Of a DNA stretch of 64,000 bases, positions 45,732 through 54,614 are shown piece after piece. The position numbers and the translations under genes are program-made. The DNA comes from Clostridium algifaecis (GTDB lineage Bacteria; Bacillota; Clostridia; Clostridiales; Clostridiaceae). The notes beneath the pieces are model-generated. The model saw only the letters and a list, made by a program, of their open reading frames with translations, had not been told where the DNA came from and did not search any database. Positions within the stretch are counted from its first letter, which is position 1. Every line of letters starts with the position of its first letter. Location: the NCBI RefSeq assembly GCF_017874415.1, contig NZ_JAGGLM010000005.1, positions 1 to 64,000 of the forward strand. The letters run 5' to 3'.

Positions 45732-47477
45732 ATGAATGAATTTTATAGAATTATTAATGACGTATATTTTTATATAAATCAGAATTTTACAATAGATAAA
45801 AAATATAAGTTTATAGATTACTGTAAGAGAAAACTGAAAATTCCATGTGAATGTGGATTTTCTAGTAAGTATTATAGCTTGATAAGAGAAAGTAAAAAGT
45901 ATGGAATAGTATATACACCTAAGGAAATAGCGAATTTTATAATTAAAAATTTAATAGTTGAAAAAAATATAATAAACAATCCGTATATAAAAATTTTAGA
46001 TCCTTCTTGTGGATGCGGAAATTTAATGCTTGAATGTTTTAAATATTTAAAAGATATATATTTAAAAAATATTGATAAGATAAATAAAAAGAATAACATA
46101 AAATTAAATTATTGTGATATAGAAAAACATATAGTCAATTTTAATTTATTTGGATTTGATATAGATAAAATTGCAATTATGATTTTAAAAATTGATTTAT
46201 TTAGATTAAGTGGTAATATAAATGAAAAAAATTTCATAGTTAAAGATTTTTTAATTGATAGGATAAACGAAAAATTCGATTTTTTAATAGGAAATCCTCC
46301 ATATATTGGACATAAATCTGGAGATAAGAATTATTTTAAGATATTAAAGAAAAAATATACTGATGTGTATAATGGCAAAGGGGATATTCTATATTGTTTT
46401 TTTAGCAAATCCATACGATGTCTTGGGTTAGGTGGAAAACTTTCTTTTATTGCATCTAGATATTTTTGTGAATCCAAAAGTGGAGGAAAACTTAGAAAAT
46501 TTATAGTACAAAATACAAAAGTCCATAAGATTGTAGATTTCTATGGAATAAGACCTTTTAGATATATAGGAATAGATCCAATAATAATGTTTCTGCGAAA
46601 GGAAAAAAATATTAAGGAAAATGATATAGAAATTATAAGACCTAAAAATAATAAACTTCAAGATTCAAATTTTTTTAATTATAAAGAGAGATGTACAAAA
46701 TTTTCAATTTTACAAAGTAATTTGAAAGAGAATGGATGGGTATTTGTAAATAAAATTGAAGAAAATATACTAAAAAAAATAGAGAAAAAAGCAAAAATTT
46801 TATTGTCTGATATATGTGAAAGTCATCAGGGCATAATAACTGGCTGTGATAAAGCGTTTATTTTAGATTATACTTCTATAAAAAAATACAATATCGAATT
46901 GAATGTAGTTAAACCGTGGATAAAAAGCAGTTATATTGACAAATACAGTGTTATTCGTACAGAAAAATATATTATATATTTAAATTATGTTAAGAACCCC
47001 GATACATATAAAAATTCAATAAAGTTTATAAGTAGATATAAAGACAAATTAGAAAATAGAAGAGAATGCAAATCTGGAAACAGGAACTGGTATGAACTTG
47101 AATGGTGTAGAAAACCAGAAATATTTGAAAAAGAAAAAATTGTGTTTCCATATAAATCAAACAGCAATAAATTTGCTATAGACAGTGGCAGTTATTTTAG
47201 TGCAGACATATATTGTATCACTTTAAAGAGAACAGATATTTTTAATTATAATGATCTTCTTTATATTTTAAACAGTACTGTATATGAATTCTATTTTAAA
47301 ACTTTTGCTAAAAAATTAGGACAAGATGTATATGAATATTATCCAAGTAATCTCATGAAGCTAAAAATACCACTTCTAAATTTCCATTTTAGTAATACTG
47401 ACAACAATAAATACTTATATAAATTTTTTGAATTTACTGCAAATGAAATTAATGTAATAGAAAGCAAGTGCAATTAA
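45732..47477 (+). CDS. camA: CamA-like orphan N6-adenine DNA methyltransferase
   Basis: 581 residues. Motif X YTPKEIANFI (61-70), AdoMet motif I DPSCGCG (90-96) and catalytic NPPY (188-191) define a gamma-class N6-adenine methyltransferase. The C-terminal specificity part has QGIITGCDKAFIL (366-378) and an RRECKSG / WYELEW segment (from about 443). From memory these stretches, the NPPYIGHK form and the overall length match C. difficile CamA, which methylates CAAAAA and affects sporulation. No nuclease motif or neighbouring restriction gene is present. Located between pdaA and spoIIA-sigF, which fits a sporulation role. The recognition site here is inferred only. Confidence 0.85.
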   Translation: MNEFYRIINDVYFYINQNFTIDKKYKFIDYCKRKLKIPCECGFSSKYYSLIRESKKYGIVYTPKEIANFIIKNLIVEKNIINNPYIKILDPSCGCGNLMLECFKYLKDIYLKNIDKINKKNNIKLNYCDIEKHIVNFNLFGFDIDKIAIMILKIDLFRLSGNINEKNFIVKDFLIDRINEKFDFLIGNPPYIGHKSGDKNYFKILKKKYTDVYNGKGDILYCFFSKSIRCLGLGGKLSFIASRYFCESKSGGKLRKFIVQNTKVHKIVDFYGIRPFRYIGIDPIIMFLRKEKNIKENDIEIIRPKNNKLQDSNFFNYKERCTKFSILQSNLKENGWVFVNKIEENILKKIEKKAKILLSDICESHQGIITGCDKAFILDYTSIKKYNIELNVVKPWIKSSYIDKYSVIRTEKYIIYLNYVKNPDTYKNSIKFISRYKDKLENRRECKSGNRNWYELEWCRKPEIFEKEKIVFPYKSNSNKFAIDSGSYFSADIYCITLKRTDIFNYNDLLYILNSTVYEFYFKTFAKKLGQDVYEYYPSNLMKLKIPLLNFHFSNTDNNKYLYKFFEFTANEINVIESKCN

Positions 47478-47581
47478 TTTATAGTAAAAATATATAAAAC
47501 ATATTAATTAAGTTTGTTTAAAAATATAATATATGGTAAAAATATATACTAAGGTGACTAGAAAAAACTAATGAAAAATAG

Positions 47582-47608
47582 AGGAAAATTATACCACATA
47601 GAGAATAT
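47582..47608 (+). promoter_or_regulatory. Sigma-H-type promoter of the spoIIA operon
   Basis: AGGAAAA (47582-47588) is separated by 11 bases from AGAGAATAT (47600-47608). This fits the sigma-H consensus RnAGGAwWW - 11-12 - RnnGAATww. In Bacillus and Clostridium the spoIIA operon is transcribed by sigma-H with Spo0A. The predicted transcript would have a leader of about 220 bases. Confidence 0.7.
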
Positions 47609-47619
47609 ATCTATTAGGA

Positions 47620-47836
47620 TTTTCTATTTTATAAAAGAGAGGGGGGAGATGTTGTCTGACTCGGACTGTGCAATATTTTGCACATACTAAGGTTTATATA
47701 GTATTTATATATAAATTTTAGGTATACAGCAATAGGTCATTGTAATTGCTGTATTTGCAAATTAAAGTTAAGCAGCAGCTTAACGCTGAGATCATATATG
47801 ACCATATTAAATTTATTGTGATTTTAGTAGAGTTTG
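47620..47836 (+). promoter_or_regulatory. Hairpin-rich 5' leader of spoIIA
   Basis: This noncoding stretch contains three clean hairpins: TGTGCAA/TTGCACA (47667-47673 with 47678-47684), ATACAGCAAT/ATTGCTGTAT (47724-47733 with 47745-47754), and GTTAAGC/GCTTAAC (47767-47773 with 47778-47784). None is followed by a T-run, so they are not terminators. A GAGGGGGGAG tract (47639-47648) resembles a ribosome site but has no long frame. No known riboswitch class is recognised. Confidence 0.45.
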
Positions 47837-48178
47837 ATGTATATGAATTTAGAATTTGAAGTTAAAAATGATAAACTTATAGTTCATATGATTGGAGAAT
47901 TGGATCACCATAGTGCTGAAGAAGTTAGAAATAAAATTGATGATAGGCTTGATAGAGATAATTTTAATAAGCTTATACTTGATTTTTCTAGCGTAAGCTT
48001 TATGGATAGTTCAGGAATAGGTGTTGTTATTGGAAGGTATAAAAAGCTTAATTCAAAAGCGGGGAGTATTTGCATTGCAAGGGTGAATGATTCAGTAAAA
48101 AGAGTATTTGAATTATCAGGTATGTTTAAGATAATAAAGCTTTATGACAGTGTTGAGCAAGCTGTTGAGAATATTTAA
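47837..48178 (+). CDS. spoIIAA: Anti-sigma F factor antagonist SpoIIAA
   Basis: About 113 residues, STAS domain. The DFSSVSFMDSSGIGVVIGRY segment contains the serine (MDSSG) phosphorylated by SpoIIAB. Dephosphorylated SpoIIAA releases sigma F from SpoIIAB in the forespore. TTG 47834, ATG 47837 and ATG 47843 are in frame; none has a strong ribosome site (TAGTAGAG only), so the exact start and possibly translation rate are open. First gene of the operon. Confidence 0.96.
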   Translation: MYMNLEFEVKNDKLIVHMIGELDHHSAEEVRNKIDDRLDRDNFNKLILDFSSVSFMDSSGIGVVIGRYKKLNSKAGSICIARVNDSVKRVFELSGMFKIIKLYDSVEQAVENI

Positions 48179-48193
48179 TGGGGGGATAATTAA

Positions 48194-48622
48194 ATGTATG
48201 ATAACAGTATGAAAATAGAGTTTATTAGTAAGTCAGAAAATGAAAGATTTGCAAGAGTAGCAGTAGCAGCTTTTGCAGCACAATTAGATCCTACCATAGA
48301 TGAACTCGCTGATGTAAAAACAGCAGTGTCAGAAGCAGTTACAAACTCTATTATTCATGGCTATGAAAATAATGAAGGCATAGTAAAAATTAATGCATAT
48401 ATAAAGGGAAAAGAACTTACTCTAGTAATAGAGGATACTGGTGTCGGAATAGAGGATATTAAACTTGCAATGCAGCCTCTGTATACTTCAAGACCGGATC
48501 TTGAGAGATCTGGTATGGGATTTACAGTCATGGGAACTTTTATGGATTCTCTTGAAATTCAATCTGAAAAGAACAAAGGGACAAGAGTTACAATGAAAAA
48601 AGTTTTTAAATCATTAAGTTAG
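48194..48622 (+). CDS. spoIIAB: Anti-sigma F factor / serine kinase SpoIIAB
   Basis: 142 residues, GHKL ATPase. N-box [18 protein letters not shown]1 box [11 protein letters not shown] and G2 region [14 protein letters not shown] are intact. It binds sigma F or phosphorylates SpoIIAA. GGGGGGAT ribosome site. The stop directly abuts the GTG/AGGTG site of sigF, so the genes are translationally coupled. Confidence 0.97.
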   Translation: MYDNSMKIEFISKSENERFARVAVAAFAAQLDPTIDELADVKTAVSEAVTNSIIHGYENNEGIVKINAYIKGKELTLVIEDTGVGIEDIKLAMQPLYTSRPDLERSGMGFTVMGTFMDSLEIQSEKNKGTRVTMKKVFKSLS

Positions 48623-48631
48623 GTGAATAAT

Positions 48632-49387
48632 ATGAGTGAAGAAGCTGTAAAAATATCTAATTATGACTATAACGACAATTTAAAACTTATAAAATCTGCA
48701 AAAAAAGGTAATAAAGATTCATTGAATAAACTGGTTGAGGTTAATTTACCTCTGGTGACCTCAATAAGCAAAAAATTTTTAAATAGAGGATATGAGTACG
48801 AGGATATATTTCAAATAGGTTGTATGGGTCTAATGAAGGCCATTAACAATTTTGATGAAAAGTACAATGTTAAATTTTCAACTTATGCTGTACCTATGAT
48901 AATGGGTGAAATAAAAAGGTTTCTAAGAGACGATGGTATGATAAAGGTAAGCCGGAGTGTCAAAAATACTGCTAAGAAACTTCATTATGATAAAGAGAAG
49001 CTGACAAAAAAGTTAAATCGCGAACCTACTGTTGAAGAATTATCAAATTATTCTGGAGTTAATGTAGATGATTTAATATTTGCATCAGAATCAGCAAATA
49101 GTATGCAATATTTGTATGACACTATACATCAGGATGATGGTTCTCCGGTGCTTTTAATAGATAAGTTAAGTCAGAATCCAAATGAAGATGTAGAAATGGT
49201 AGATAGGATAGCTTTAAAAGAAACTCTTCAAAATTTAGATGTAAAATCACGACAGATTATCATGCTTAGATACTTTAAAGATAAAACACAGGTACAGGTT
49301 GCAAAAATGTTAGGAATAAACCAAGTTCAGGTATCAAGAATTGAGAAAAAAGTATTAAAAATGATGAAAGATATTTTAGAAGAATAA
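48632..49387 (+). CDS. sigF: RNA polymerase sigma F factor (forespore)
   Basis: About 251 residues from ATG 48632, which has AGGTGA upstream; GTG 48623 lies within that site. Region 2 (EDIFQIGCMGLMKAINNFDEKYNVKFSTYAVPMIMGEIKRFLRDD), region 3 and region 4 helix-turn-helix (KTQVQVAKMLGINQVQVSRIEKKVLKMM) are complete. The gene order spoIIAA-spoIIAB-sigF confirms identity over sigma G. It would turn on the first forespore-specific genes. Ends at a strong bidirectional terminator. Confidence 0.97.
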   Translation: MSEEAVKISNYDYNDNLKLIKSAKKGNKDSLNKLVEVNLPLVTSISKKFLNRGYEYEDIFQIGCMGLMKAINNFDEKYNVKFSTYAVPMIMGEIKRFLRDDGMIKVSRSVKNTAKKLHYDKEKLTKKLNREPTVEELSNYSGVNVDDLIFASESANSMQYLYDTIHQDDGSPVLLIDKLSQNPNEDVEMVDRIALKETLQNLDVKSRQIIMLRYFKDKTQVQVAKMLGINQVQVSRIEKKVLKMMKDILEE

Positions 49388-49402
49388 TTTTAAAAAGTAT
49401 AT

Positions 49403-49466
49403 AAATTAGTCTATTGTACTGTATAAATATTTAAATATACACAGTACAATAGACTAATTTTATTTA
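49403..49466. terminator. Bidirectional terminator between sigF and the PBP gene
   Basis: A perfect 20-bp inverted repeat (49403-49422 with 49441-49460), extended by GTATA/TATAC pairing in the loop, with T-runs on both strands. The distal arm overlaps the PBP stop region. Confidence 0.92.
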
Positions 49467-51814
49467 GTAGAATTTAAATTGTCGTCTGATTTTTTATCGG
49501 TTGTATTGGCATCTTTGTTGTCATTAGAACTATTATCTTGTTGTTTAGTACTACTATTAGAATCAGTATTATTTGGTATAGTAAAAGCTGGATTATTATT
49601 TTGTTCATTTTCATTATTAATGTTGTTAGATTCATTTTGATTTCCGTATGTTTTCTTACTTTTATTTTTATTTGTTGATAAAGGATTACTGCTGAACCAG
49701 GTATGACCAAGGTTGCACTCATTTGTTGGTATAGTACCAGTTAAAAAGAGTTCATCATAAACCTTGCTGCCAGTTGGATCAATATAACAAAGTGGAGAAG
49801 GTAAATATCCTGATTCAGAACAAACTTTTGAAATTACAACACCAGAAGGCATTGATATATCTTTTGCAGGCAACCCATCATGAAAAGGTCTCATTACGTC
49901 TGCCCAAATTGCAGCTGCTGAATTACTGTTTAATGAATTTATTGATGAATTATCATCATTACCTATCCATATTGAAGCTGAGTAATAAGGTGTAAGTCCT
50001 GAAAACCATAGATTTTTTTTATCGCTTGAAGTACCTGTTTTACCTCTTACCATACTACTAAAATTTGCAGAAGGACCTGTTCCATCCTTGCTTACTGGAC
50101 CTTTTAGCATATCATACATTATGTATGCAGTAGCAGGTGAAATTACCTTTTTAGTATCAACTTTTGATTCTAGTATTACTTTTCCATTTCTATTTGTAAC
50201 TTTTGTGTAAAGTCTAGGTGCAGTATACATGCCATTATTTCCAAATACACCATAAGCTGCTGCCATTTGCAGAGTATTAGTACCATTATGAAGCTCACCT
50301 AGTGAAAGTGCAGCTATACTTGATCTATCGTCAGTATCTAATGATATTCCAAATTTATCAGCATAAGATGCACCGGTTTCAAGCCCTAGAGTATCTTCCA
50401 ATTTAACTGCTATAACATTTATTGATTTCATAAGGGCATTCCTTAAAGTCATATCACCATTGGTCATTTCTTCATCATCCTTAGGATTGTAAGGGGTTCC
50501 ATTTGAGCTATATTTTTGTGCCAAATCGTCTGATAATGGTGAATCCTCTATAGTAGTAGCTGCGGTAGCTTTTTTTAAATCTATAGCAGGACTATATACG
50601 GTCAAAGGCTTTATACATGAGCCAGGCGGTCTTAGATAGTTTACTGATGAAGCTCTATTATAAGACATTGCTGGTTGAGTACCTCTACCACCTATTAGAG
50701 CTTTTACCTCTCCTGTATGATAATTCATAACTACAGCTGAAGCCTGTGGCTGTATTATACCATTTTTATCAGAAGAGCTGCCAAGTGCACTGTCATTATT
50801 TAGAGTTTCTTGTGTCTGCTCTTGCAAATTTTTGTCCATAGATGTATATATTTTCAAGCCGCCATATGTTAATAATTGATTGACCTGTGAATCCGTGTAC
50901 TGATATTTGACTTTCAAATCTTTTTTCACAGCGTCTATAGCAGGCATTGAAAACCATTCGTTTTCTAATTTATTGCTTTTAGGAGTATACGGTTTTATGT
51001 TTAATTTTCCACTTGAAATATCATTTATCCCATCTAAATACTGCTTTTCACTTATATAGTTATTATCATACATTTTTTTTAGTACATTTTTTGTCCTGTT
51101 TAAGTATATAGATGGATTTTTCTTGGCTGCACTGGAATAAGGGTTGTATACTGATGGACTTTGAGGTATACCTGCAATGAAAGCACATTCAATTAGATTA
51201 AGTGAATTAGCTGATTTGCCAAAATATTGTTGCGCAGCTGATTCAACTCCGAAAGCTCTTCCCCCAAGAAAAATTGTATTCATATATGCTCCTAAAATTT
51301 GATCCTTCGTTAAAAGCTTTTCTAATTTTAAAGAAAGATATATTTCCTGTAGTTTTCTTTTAAAGCTAACTTGAGAAGATAGATAAATATTTCTTACTAA
51401 TTGCTGTGTTATTGTGGATGCTCCTTGAATTCCAGATTTATTTGTCAATTTATTTTTTATATCTATAAAAATTACACTTGTTAATCTTTTTATGTCTATG
51501 CCAGTATGTTTATAAAATCTTTCGTCTTCAATACTTACAAAAGCATTTTTTAAATTATCAGGCATAGTATTAAAAGAAATAACAGTTCTTTGCTCGGTAG
51601 TAGCTACTACGTCCATAAAATTTCCTTTATCATCGTATAAAATGGATGGCTCATTTAAATTAAGTACTCTATTTACATCCAGGGGAGGTGAGTTTTTGAT
51701 TATAGCTGCACCAATTCCGATAGTTGCCATAGATACTAGTAAAAATATACAAATAAGTATAGTAAATGTAAGCTTTAAAGCTTTATACCGAGACTTTTTG
51801 CGTCTCTTTGCCAT
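49460..51814 (-). CDS. Class A penicillin-binding protein (PBP1A family)
   Basis: About 784 residues from ATG 51814 (AAGGAGG upstream). A short basic cytoplasmic tail and one membrane helix (about 15-38) precede the GT51 transglycosylase ([10 protein letters not shown] with Glu96; [12 protein letters not shown]) and the transpeptidase with SCIK (Ser399, Lys402), SIN (464-466) and KTG (592-594). The last 60-70 residues are a low-complexity Asn/Ser/Asp/Lys tail. It polymerises and cross-links peptidoglycan outside the membrane. Housekeeping versus sporulation role is not evident, although it sits next to sigF. Confidence 0.95.
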   Translation of the reverse strand: MAKRRKKSRYKALKLTFTILICIFLLVSMATIGIGAAIIKNSPPLDVNRVLNLNEPSILYDDKGNFMDVVATTEQRTVISFNTMPDNLKNAFVSIEDERFYKHTGIDIKRLTSVIFIDIKNKLTNKSGIQGASTITQQLVRNIYLSSQVSFKRKLQEIYLSLKLEKLLTKDQILGAYMNTIFLGGRAFGVESAAQQYFGKSANSLNLIECAFIAGIPQSPSVYNPYSSAAKKNPSIYLNRTKNVLKKMYDNNYISEKQYLDGINDISSGKLNIKPYTPKSNKLENEWFSMPAIDAVKKDLKVKYQYTDSQVNQLLTYGGLKIYTSMDKNLQEQTQETLNNDSALGSSSDKNGIIQPQASAVVMNYHTGEVKALIGGRGTQPAMSYNRASSVNYLRPPGSCIKPLTVYSPAIDLKKATAATTIEDSPLSDDLAQKYSSNGTPYNPKDDEEMTNGDMTLRNALMKSINVIAVKLEDTLGLETGASYADKFGISLDTDDRSSIAALSLGELHNGTNTLQMAAAYGVFGNNGMYTAPRLYTKVTNRNGKVILESKVDTKKVISPATAYIMYDMLKGPVSKDGTGPSANFSSMVRGKTGTSSDKKNLWFSGLTPYYSASIWIGNDDNSSINSLNSNSAAAIWADVMRPFHDGLPAKDISMPSGVVISKVCSESGYLPSPLCYIDPTGSKVYDELFLTGTIPTNECNLGHTWFSSNPLSTNKNKSKKTYGNQNESNNINNENEQNNNPAFTIPNNTDSNSSTKQQDNSSNDNKDANTTDKKSDDNLNSTK

Positions 51815-51916
51815 AATTGTCCTCCTTGTTAAAATTATACATGGATTTATCAATTTTAATTATTATAACACAAAAAAAATATTAATGAAATTTAGACGTT
51901 AAATTAAAACAATGAG

Positions 51917-51964
51917 AAAAACTGTAGATAAGTTTAAATATTTGTAAAACTTATCTGCAGTTTT
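51917..51964 (-). terminator. Terminator after hpt
   Basis: An 18-bp stem (51917-51934 with 51947-51964, one G-U) followed on the minus strand by TTTTT lies between the hpt stop and the PBP start, so the two genes are separate units. A T-run also follows on the plus strand. Confidence 0.8.
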
Positions 51965-52004
51965 ATTTTTAAATACAGTTTAGTTTAAGTTGATATTATT
52001 TATT

Positions 52005-52526
52005 TTATTCCCAGTTAAATACATAAGGAACATTTCTATAATAGTCTCCATAATTTAATCCATAACCTGCCACAAATACATCTGGAATTTTAAAGCAGCA
52101 AAAATCAGGTTTTAAATTTACTTTCCTTCTATCTGGTTTATCAAGTAGAACACAGCATTTAACAGAAGAGACCCCGAGAGATTTAACATGATTTATAGTA
52201 AAATCCATTGTAATTCCAGTATCTGTTATGTCATCGACAATCAACACATCATAACCTTTTATATTGTCAGGTATATCATTTATAATTTTTACAAGGCCTG
52301 AAGATGTTTCAGAGTTACCATAGCTTGATGTAGTCATAAAACCTACTTTTAAAGGACATTTTATTTCTCGTACTAGATCTGCTGTAAATATAAAACTGCC
52401 TCGCAGGATGGATAATATGTAAAGTTTCTTGCCTTCATAATTATTAGTTATTTGTTTTCCGATTTCATTTATTCTATTTGAAATTTGTTCTTTAGTTAAT
52501 AGTATATTTCGTGCTTTTTCTTCCAT
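52005..52526 (-). CDS. hpt: Hypoxanthine phosphoribosyltransferase
   Basis: 173 residues, type I PRTase. The PRPP loop VLIVDDITDTGITM is unmistakable; ILRGSFIFTADLVREI near the N-terminus and VAGYGLNYGDYYRNVPYV at the C-terminus match bacterial Hpt. Salvages hypoxanthine and guanine. GGAGG ribosome site before the ATG. Divergent from hflX. Confidence 0.96.
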   Translation of the reverse strand: MEEKARNILLTKEQISNRINEIGKQITNNYEGKKLYILSILRGSFIFTADLVREIKCPLKVGFMTTSSYGNSETSSGLVKIINDIPDNIKGYDVLIVDDITDTGITMDFTINHVKSLGVSSVKCCVLLDKPDRRKVNLKPDFCCFKIPDVFVAGYGLNYGDYYRNVPYVFNWE

Positions 52527-52617
52527 TGTAATCCTCCAACTTGTATATAGTATAAAATTATATTATTAATAGTAACAATAATTTTCTTATTTTTCAATGT
52601 TTTTATGTGTAATACAG

Positions 52618-52646
52618 TTTACATTCGTATTTTTATGCTATAAAAT
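52618..52646 (+). promoter_or_regulatory. Probable promoter of hflX
   Basis: TTTACA (52618-52623), 17 bases, TAAAAT (52641-52646), about 37 bases upstream of the hflX ATG, whose ribosome site is GGAG. Confidence 0.55.
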
Positions 52647-52682
52647 GCAATAATAGATGTATGTAAATGGTTTGGAGATGAT

Positions 52683-54464
52683 ATGGTGATATATGGAAAT
52701 ACAGAAGGCATAAAAAATTCTATACTTGATAAAATGGAAGAAGTTTATAAGTTTAAGCTGCCACAAAATAATATATGTAATTATGAATTGATTGAGTTCC
52801 TTTCATATATGACGGATTATTTAAACAAAGAGGTAAGCGTACTTATCGACAGAAAAGGGAATGTATCTAGAGTTTCAATTGGAGATAGCAGTACAGTTGA
52901 AATTCCTGAAATAGATACAAGAGAAAATAAATTATCTAGAGTTAAAATTATACATACGCATCCGAATGGTGATTCGAGACTTTCCAGCCTTGATATTTCA
53001 GCACTTTTAAAACTAAAGCTTGATTGTATTGCGGCTATTGGTGTAAAAGATGGAAAAGTTACTACTATAAGCTTGGGTTTCTGTAATGTATACAATGAAA
53101 AGCTCGCATATGAAACTTTGGAAAATTTATCAATGGATGAAGCTGTAAATTATAATGTTATGAATAGAGTAGAGTATATTGAAAATTTAATGAATAGAGA
53201 AATATCGGTACAAGATGATATTGAAAAGGCCATAATTGTAGGTATTGATAATAAATTAAGCTTAGATGAATTGGAAGAGCTTGCAGAAGCCTGCAATGTT
53301 TTGGTTGTTAGTAAAGTATTTCAAAATAGAACAGTTCAGGATCCAGTATTTTATGTTGGAAAGGGTAAAATAGAAGAATTATCATATCTTGCCCAGCTAA
53401 ATGGAGCTAATGTAATGATTTTTGATGATGAACTTTCTGGATCACAGATTAGAAATATAGAGGATATGCTTGGAATAAAAATAATAGATAGGACTACCTT
53501 AATACTTGATATATTTGCAAGAAGAGCAAGAAGTAAAGAAGCAAAAATACAGGTAGAACTTGCCCAGCTTAAATATAGGCTTACAAGGCTTTCAGGACTT
53601 GGAATAAGCCTTTCAAGGACAGGAGGAGGTATAGGTACAAGAGGACCTGGAGAGAAAAAGCTGGAGACAGATAGAAGGCATATAAGAGATAGAATATATG
53701 AGATGGCATCTGAATTAAAAAAGATAAGTAAAGTTAGAAAAGTTCAGAGAGAAAGAAGAAGAGATATTCCGAAAGTATCTTTAGTTGGTTATACTAATGC
53801 TGGAAAATCAACCCTGAGAAATTCTCTTTGTGAAATAGCAAATTTAAGAGAAAATATAAATAAAGAAAAGGTATTTGAAGCAGATATGCTTTTTGCAACT
53901 TTGGATACTACAACGAGAGCACTGGAATTAGAGGATGGAAGGGCAATTACAGTAACAGATACAGTCGGATTTATAAAAAAACTTCCACATCAATTAATTG
54001 AAGCTTTTAAATCAACACTTGAAGAGGTAATTTATTCCGATCTTCTTTTGCATGTTGTGGATGTATCATCAAATGAAGCATTAGAACACATAGAAGCAGT
54101 TAACGAAGTATTACTTGAACTTGGGGCAGGAGATAAGCCAATTTTATTAGTATTAAATAAAATTGACAGGGAGGTAAATGACAATATAAATAAAATTAAT
54201 GAGAAATATAATGGATCGGAAATAGTTTATATATCTGCGAAAGAAAAAATAAATCTGGAGTTACTTCTGAAAAAAATAGGTAAACTTATTGGAAATAAAG
54301 TAGTGGAAGCTAAATTTCTTATACCATATACGGATCAAAGTACAGTTGCTTTAATACACGAAAATTCTAAAGTTAAAGAAGAAGAGTACAGATATGATGG
54401 TACTTATATATGTGCATTGGTAGATAAAAAAATATATAATAAACTTTATAAATTTGTCATATAA
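52683..54464 (+). CDS. hflX: GTPase HflX with N-terminal JAMM-motif extension
   Basis: 593 residues, well above the roughly 420 of classical HflX. The C-terminal two-thirds are HflX: nucleotide-binding-like domain (VQDPVFYVGKGKIEEL), Gly-rich linker SRTGGGIGTRGPGEKKLE, and the G domain with GYTNAGKS (369-376), DTVGF and LNKID. HflX rescues stalled ribosomes. Residues 1-160 form an extra domain in which HTHPNGDSRLSSLD (91-104) exactly fits the JAMM metal-site pattern H-x-H-x7-S-x2-D, with Glu residues shortly before it. The combination is inferred as an MPN/JAB-like metalloprotein domain fused to HflX. Confidence 0.93.
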   Translation: MVIYGNTEGIKNSILDKMEEVYKFKLPQNNICNYELIEFLSYMTDYLNKEVSVLIDRKGNVSRVSIGDSSTVEIPEIDTRENKLSRVKIIHTHPNGDSRLSSLDISALLKLKLDCIAAIGVKDGKVTTISLGFCNVYNEKLAYETLENLSMDEAVNYNVMNRVEYIENLMNREISVQDDIEKAIIVGIDNKLSLDELEELAEACNVLVVSKVFQNRTVQDPVFYVGKGKIEELSYLAQLNGANVMIFDDELSGSQIRNIEDMLGIKIIDRTTLILDIFARRARSKEAKIQVELAQLKYRLTRLSGLGISLSRTGGGIGTRGPGEKKLETDRRHIRDRIYEMASELKKISKVRKVQRERRRDIPKVSLVGYTNAGKSTLRNSLCEIANLRENINKEKVFEADMLFATLDTTTRALELEDGRAITVTDTVGFIKKLPHQLIEAFKSTLEEVIYSDLLLHVVDVSSNEALEHIEAVNEVLLELGAGDKPILLVLNKIDREVNDNINKINEKYNGSEIVYISAKEKINLELLLKKIGKLIGNKVVEAKFLIPYTDQSTVALIHENSKVKEEEYRYDGTYICALVDKKIYNKLYKFVI

Positions 54465-54495
54465 GTGTAAATTCAAATTTATTATATATTTTCTA

Positions 54496-54525
54496 TTGTA
54501 TTTATATGCAAATTTAGTATATAAT
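54496..54525 (+). promoter_or_regulatory. Probable promoter of the nucleotidyltransferase gene
   Basis: TTGTAT (54496-54501), 18 bases, TATAAT (54520-54525) in the 150-base gap after hflX. No terminator for hflX is evident. Confidence 0.5.
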
Positions 54526-54614
54526 ATATAATAATTTTTATATATTTAATAAAAATATTAGGGAATGATTAATGAATAATTATGCACAGTTATAAATAAA
54601 GGGGGCATAATAAA

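Noticed and set aside
45732-47477. Type IIG restriction-modification enzyme or part of a defence island.
   Set aside because: At 581 residues it has only methyltransferase and specificity regions, no PD-(D/E)xK motif, and no restriction or defence gene adjacent.
47724-47754. Terminator before spoIIAA.
   Set aside because: The stem is perfect but no T-run follows, and downstream genes must be transcribed from the upstream sigma-H promoter.
49774-49995. A 73-codon plus-strand ORF opposite the PBP gene.
   Set aside because: Shadow of the PBP transpeptidase region; no ribosome site.
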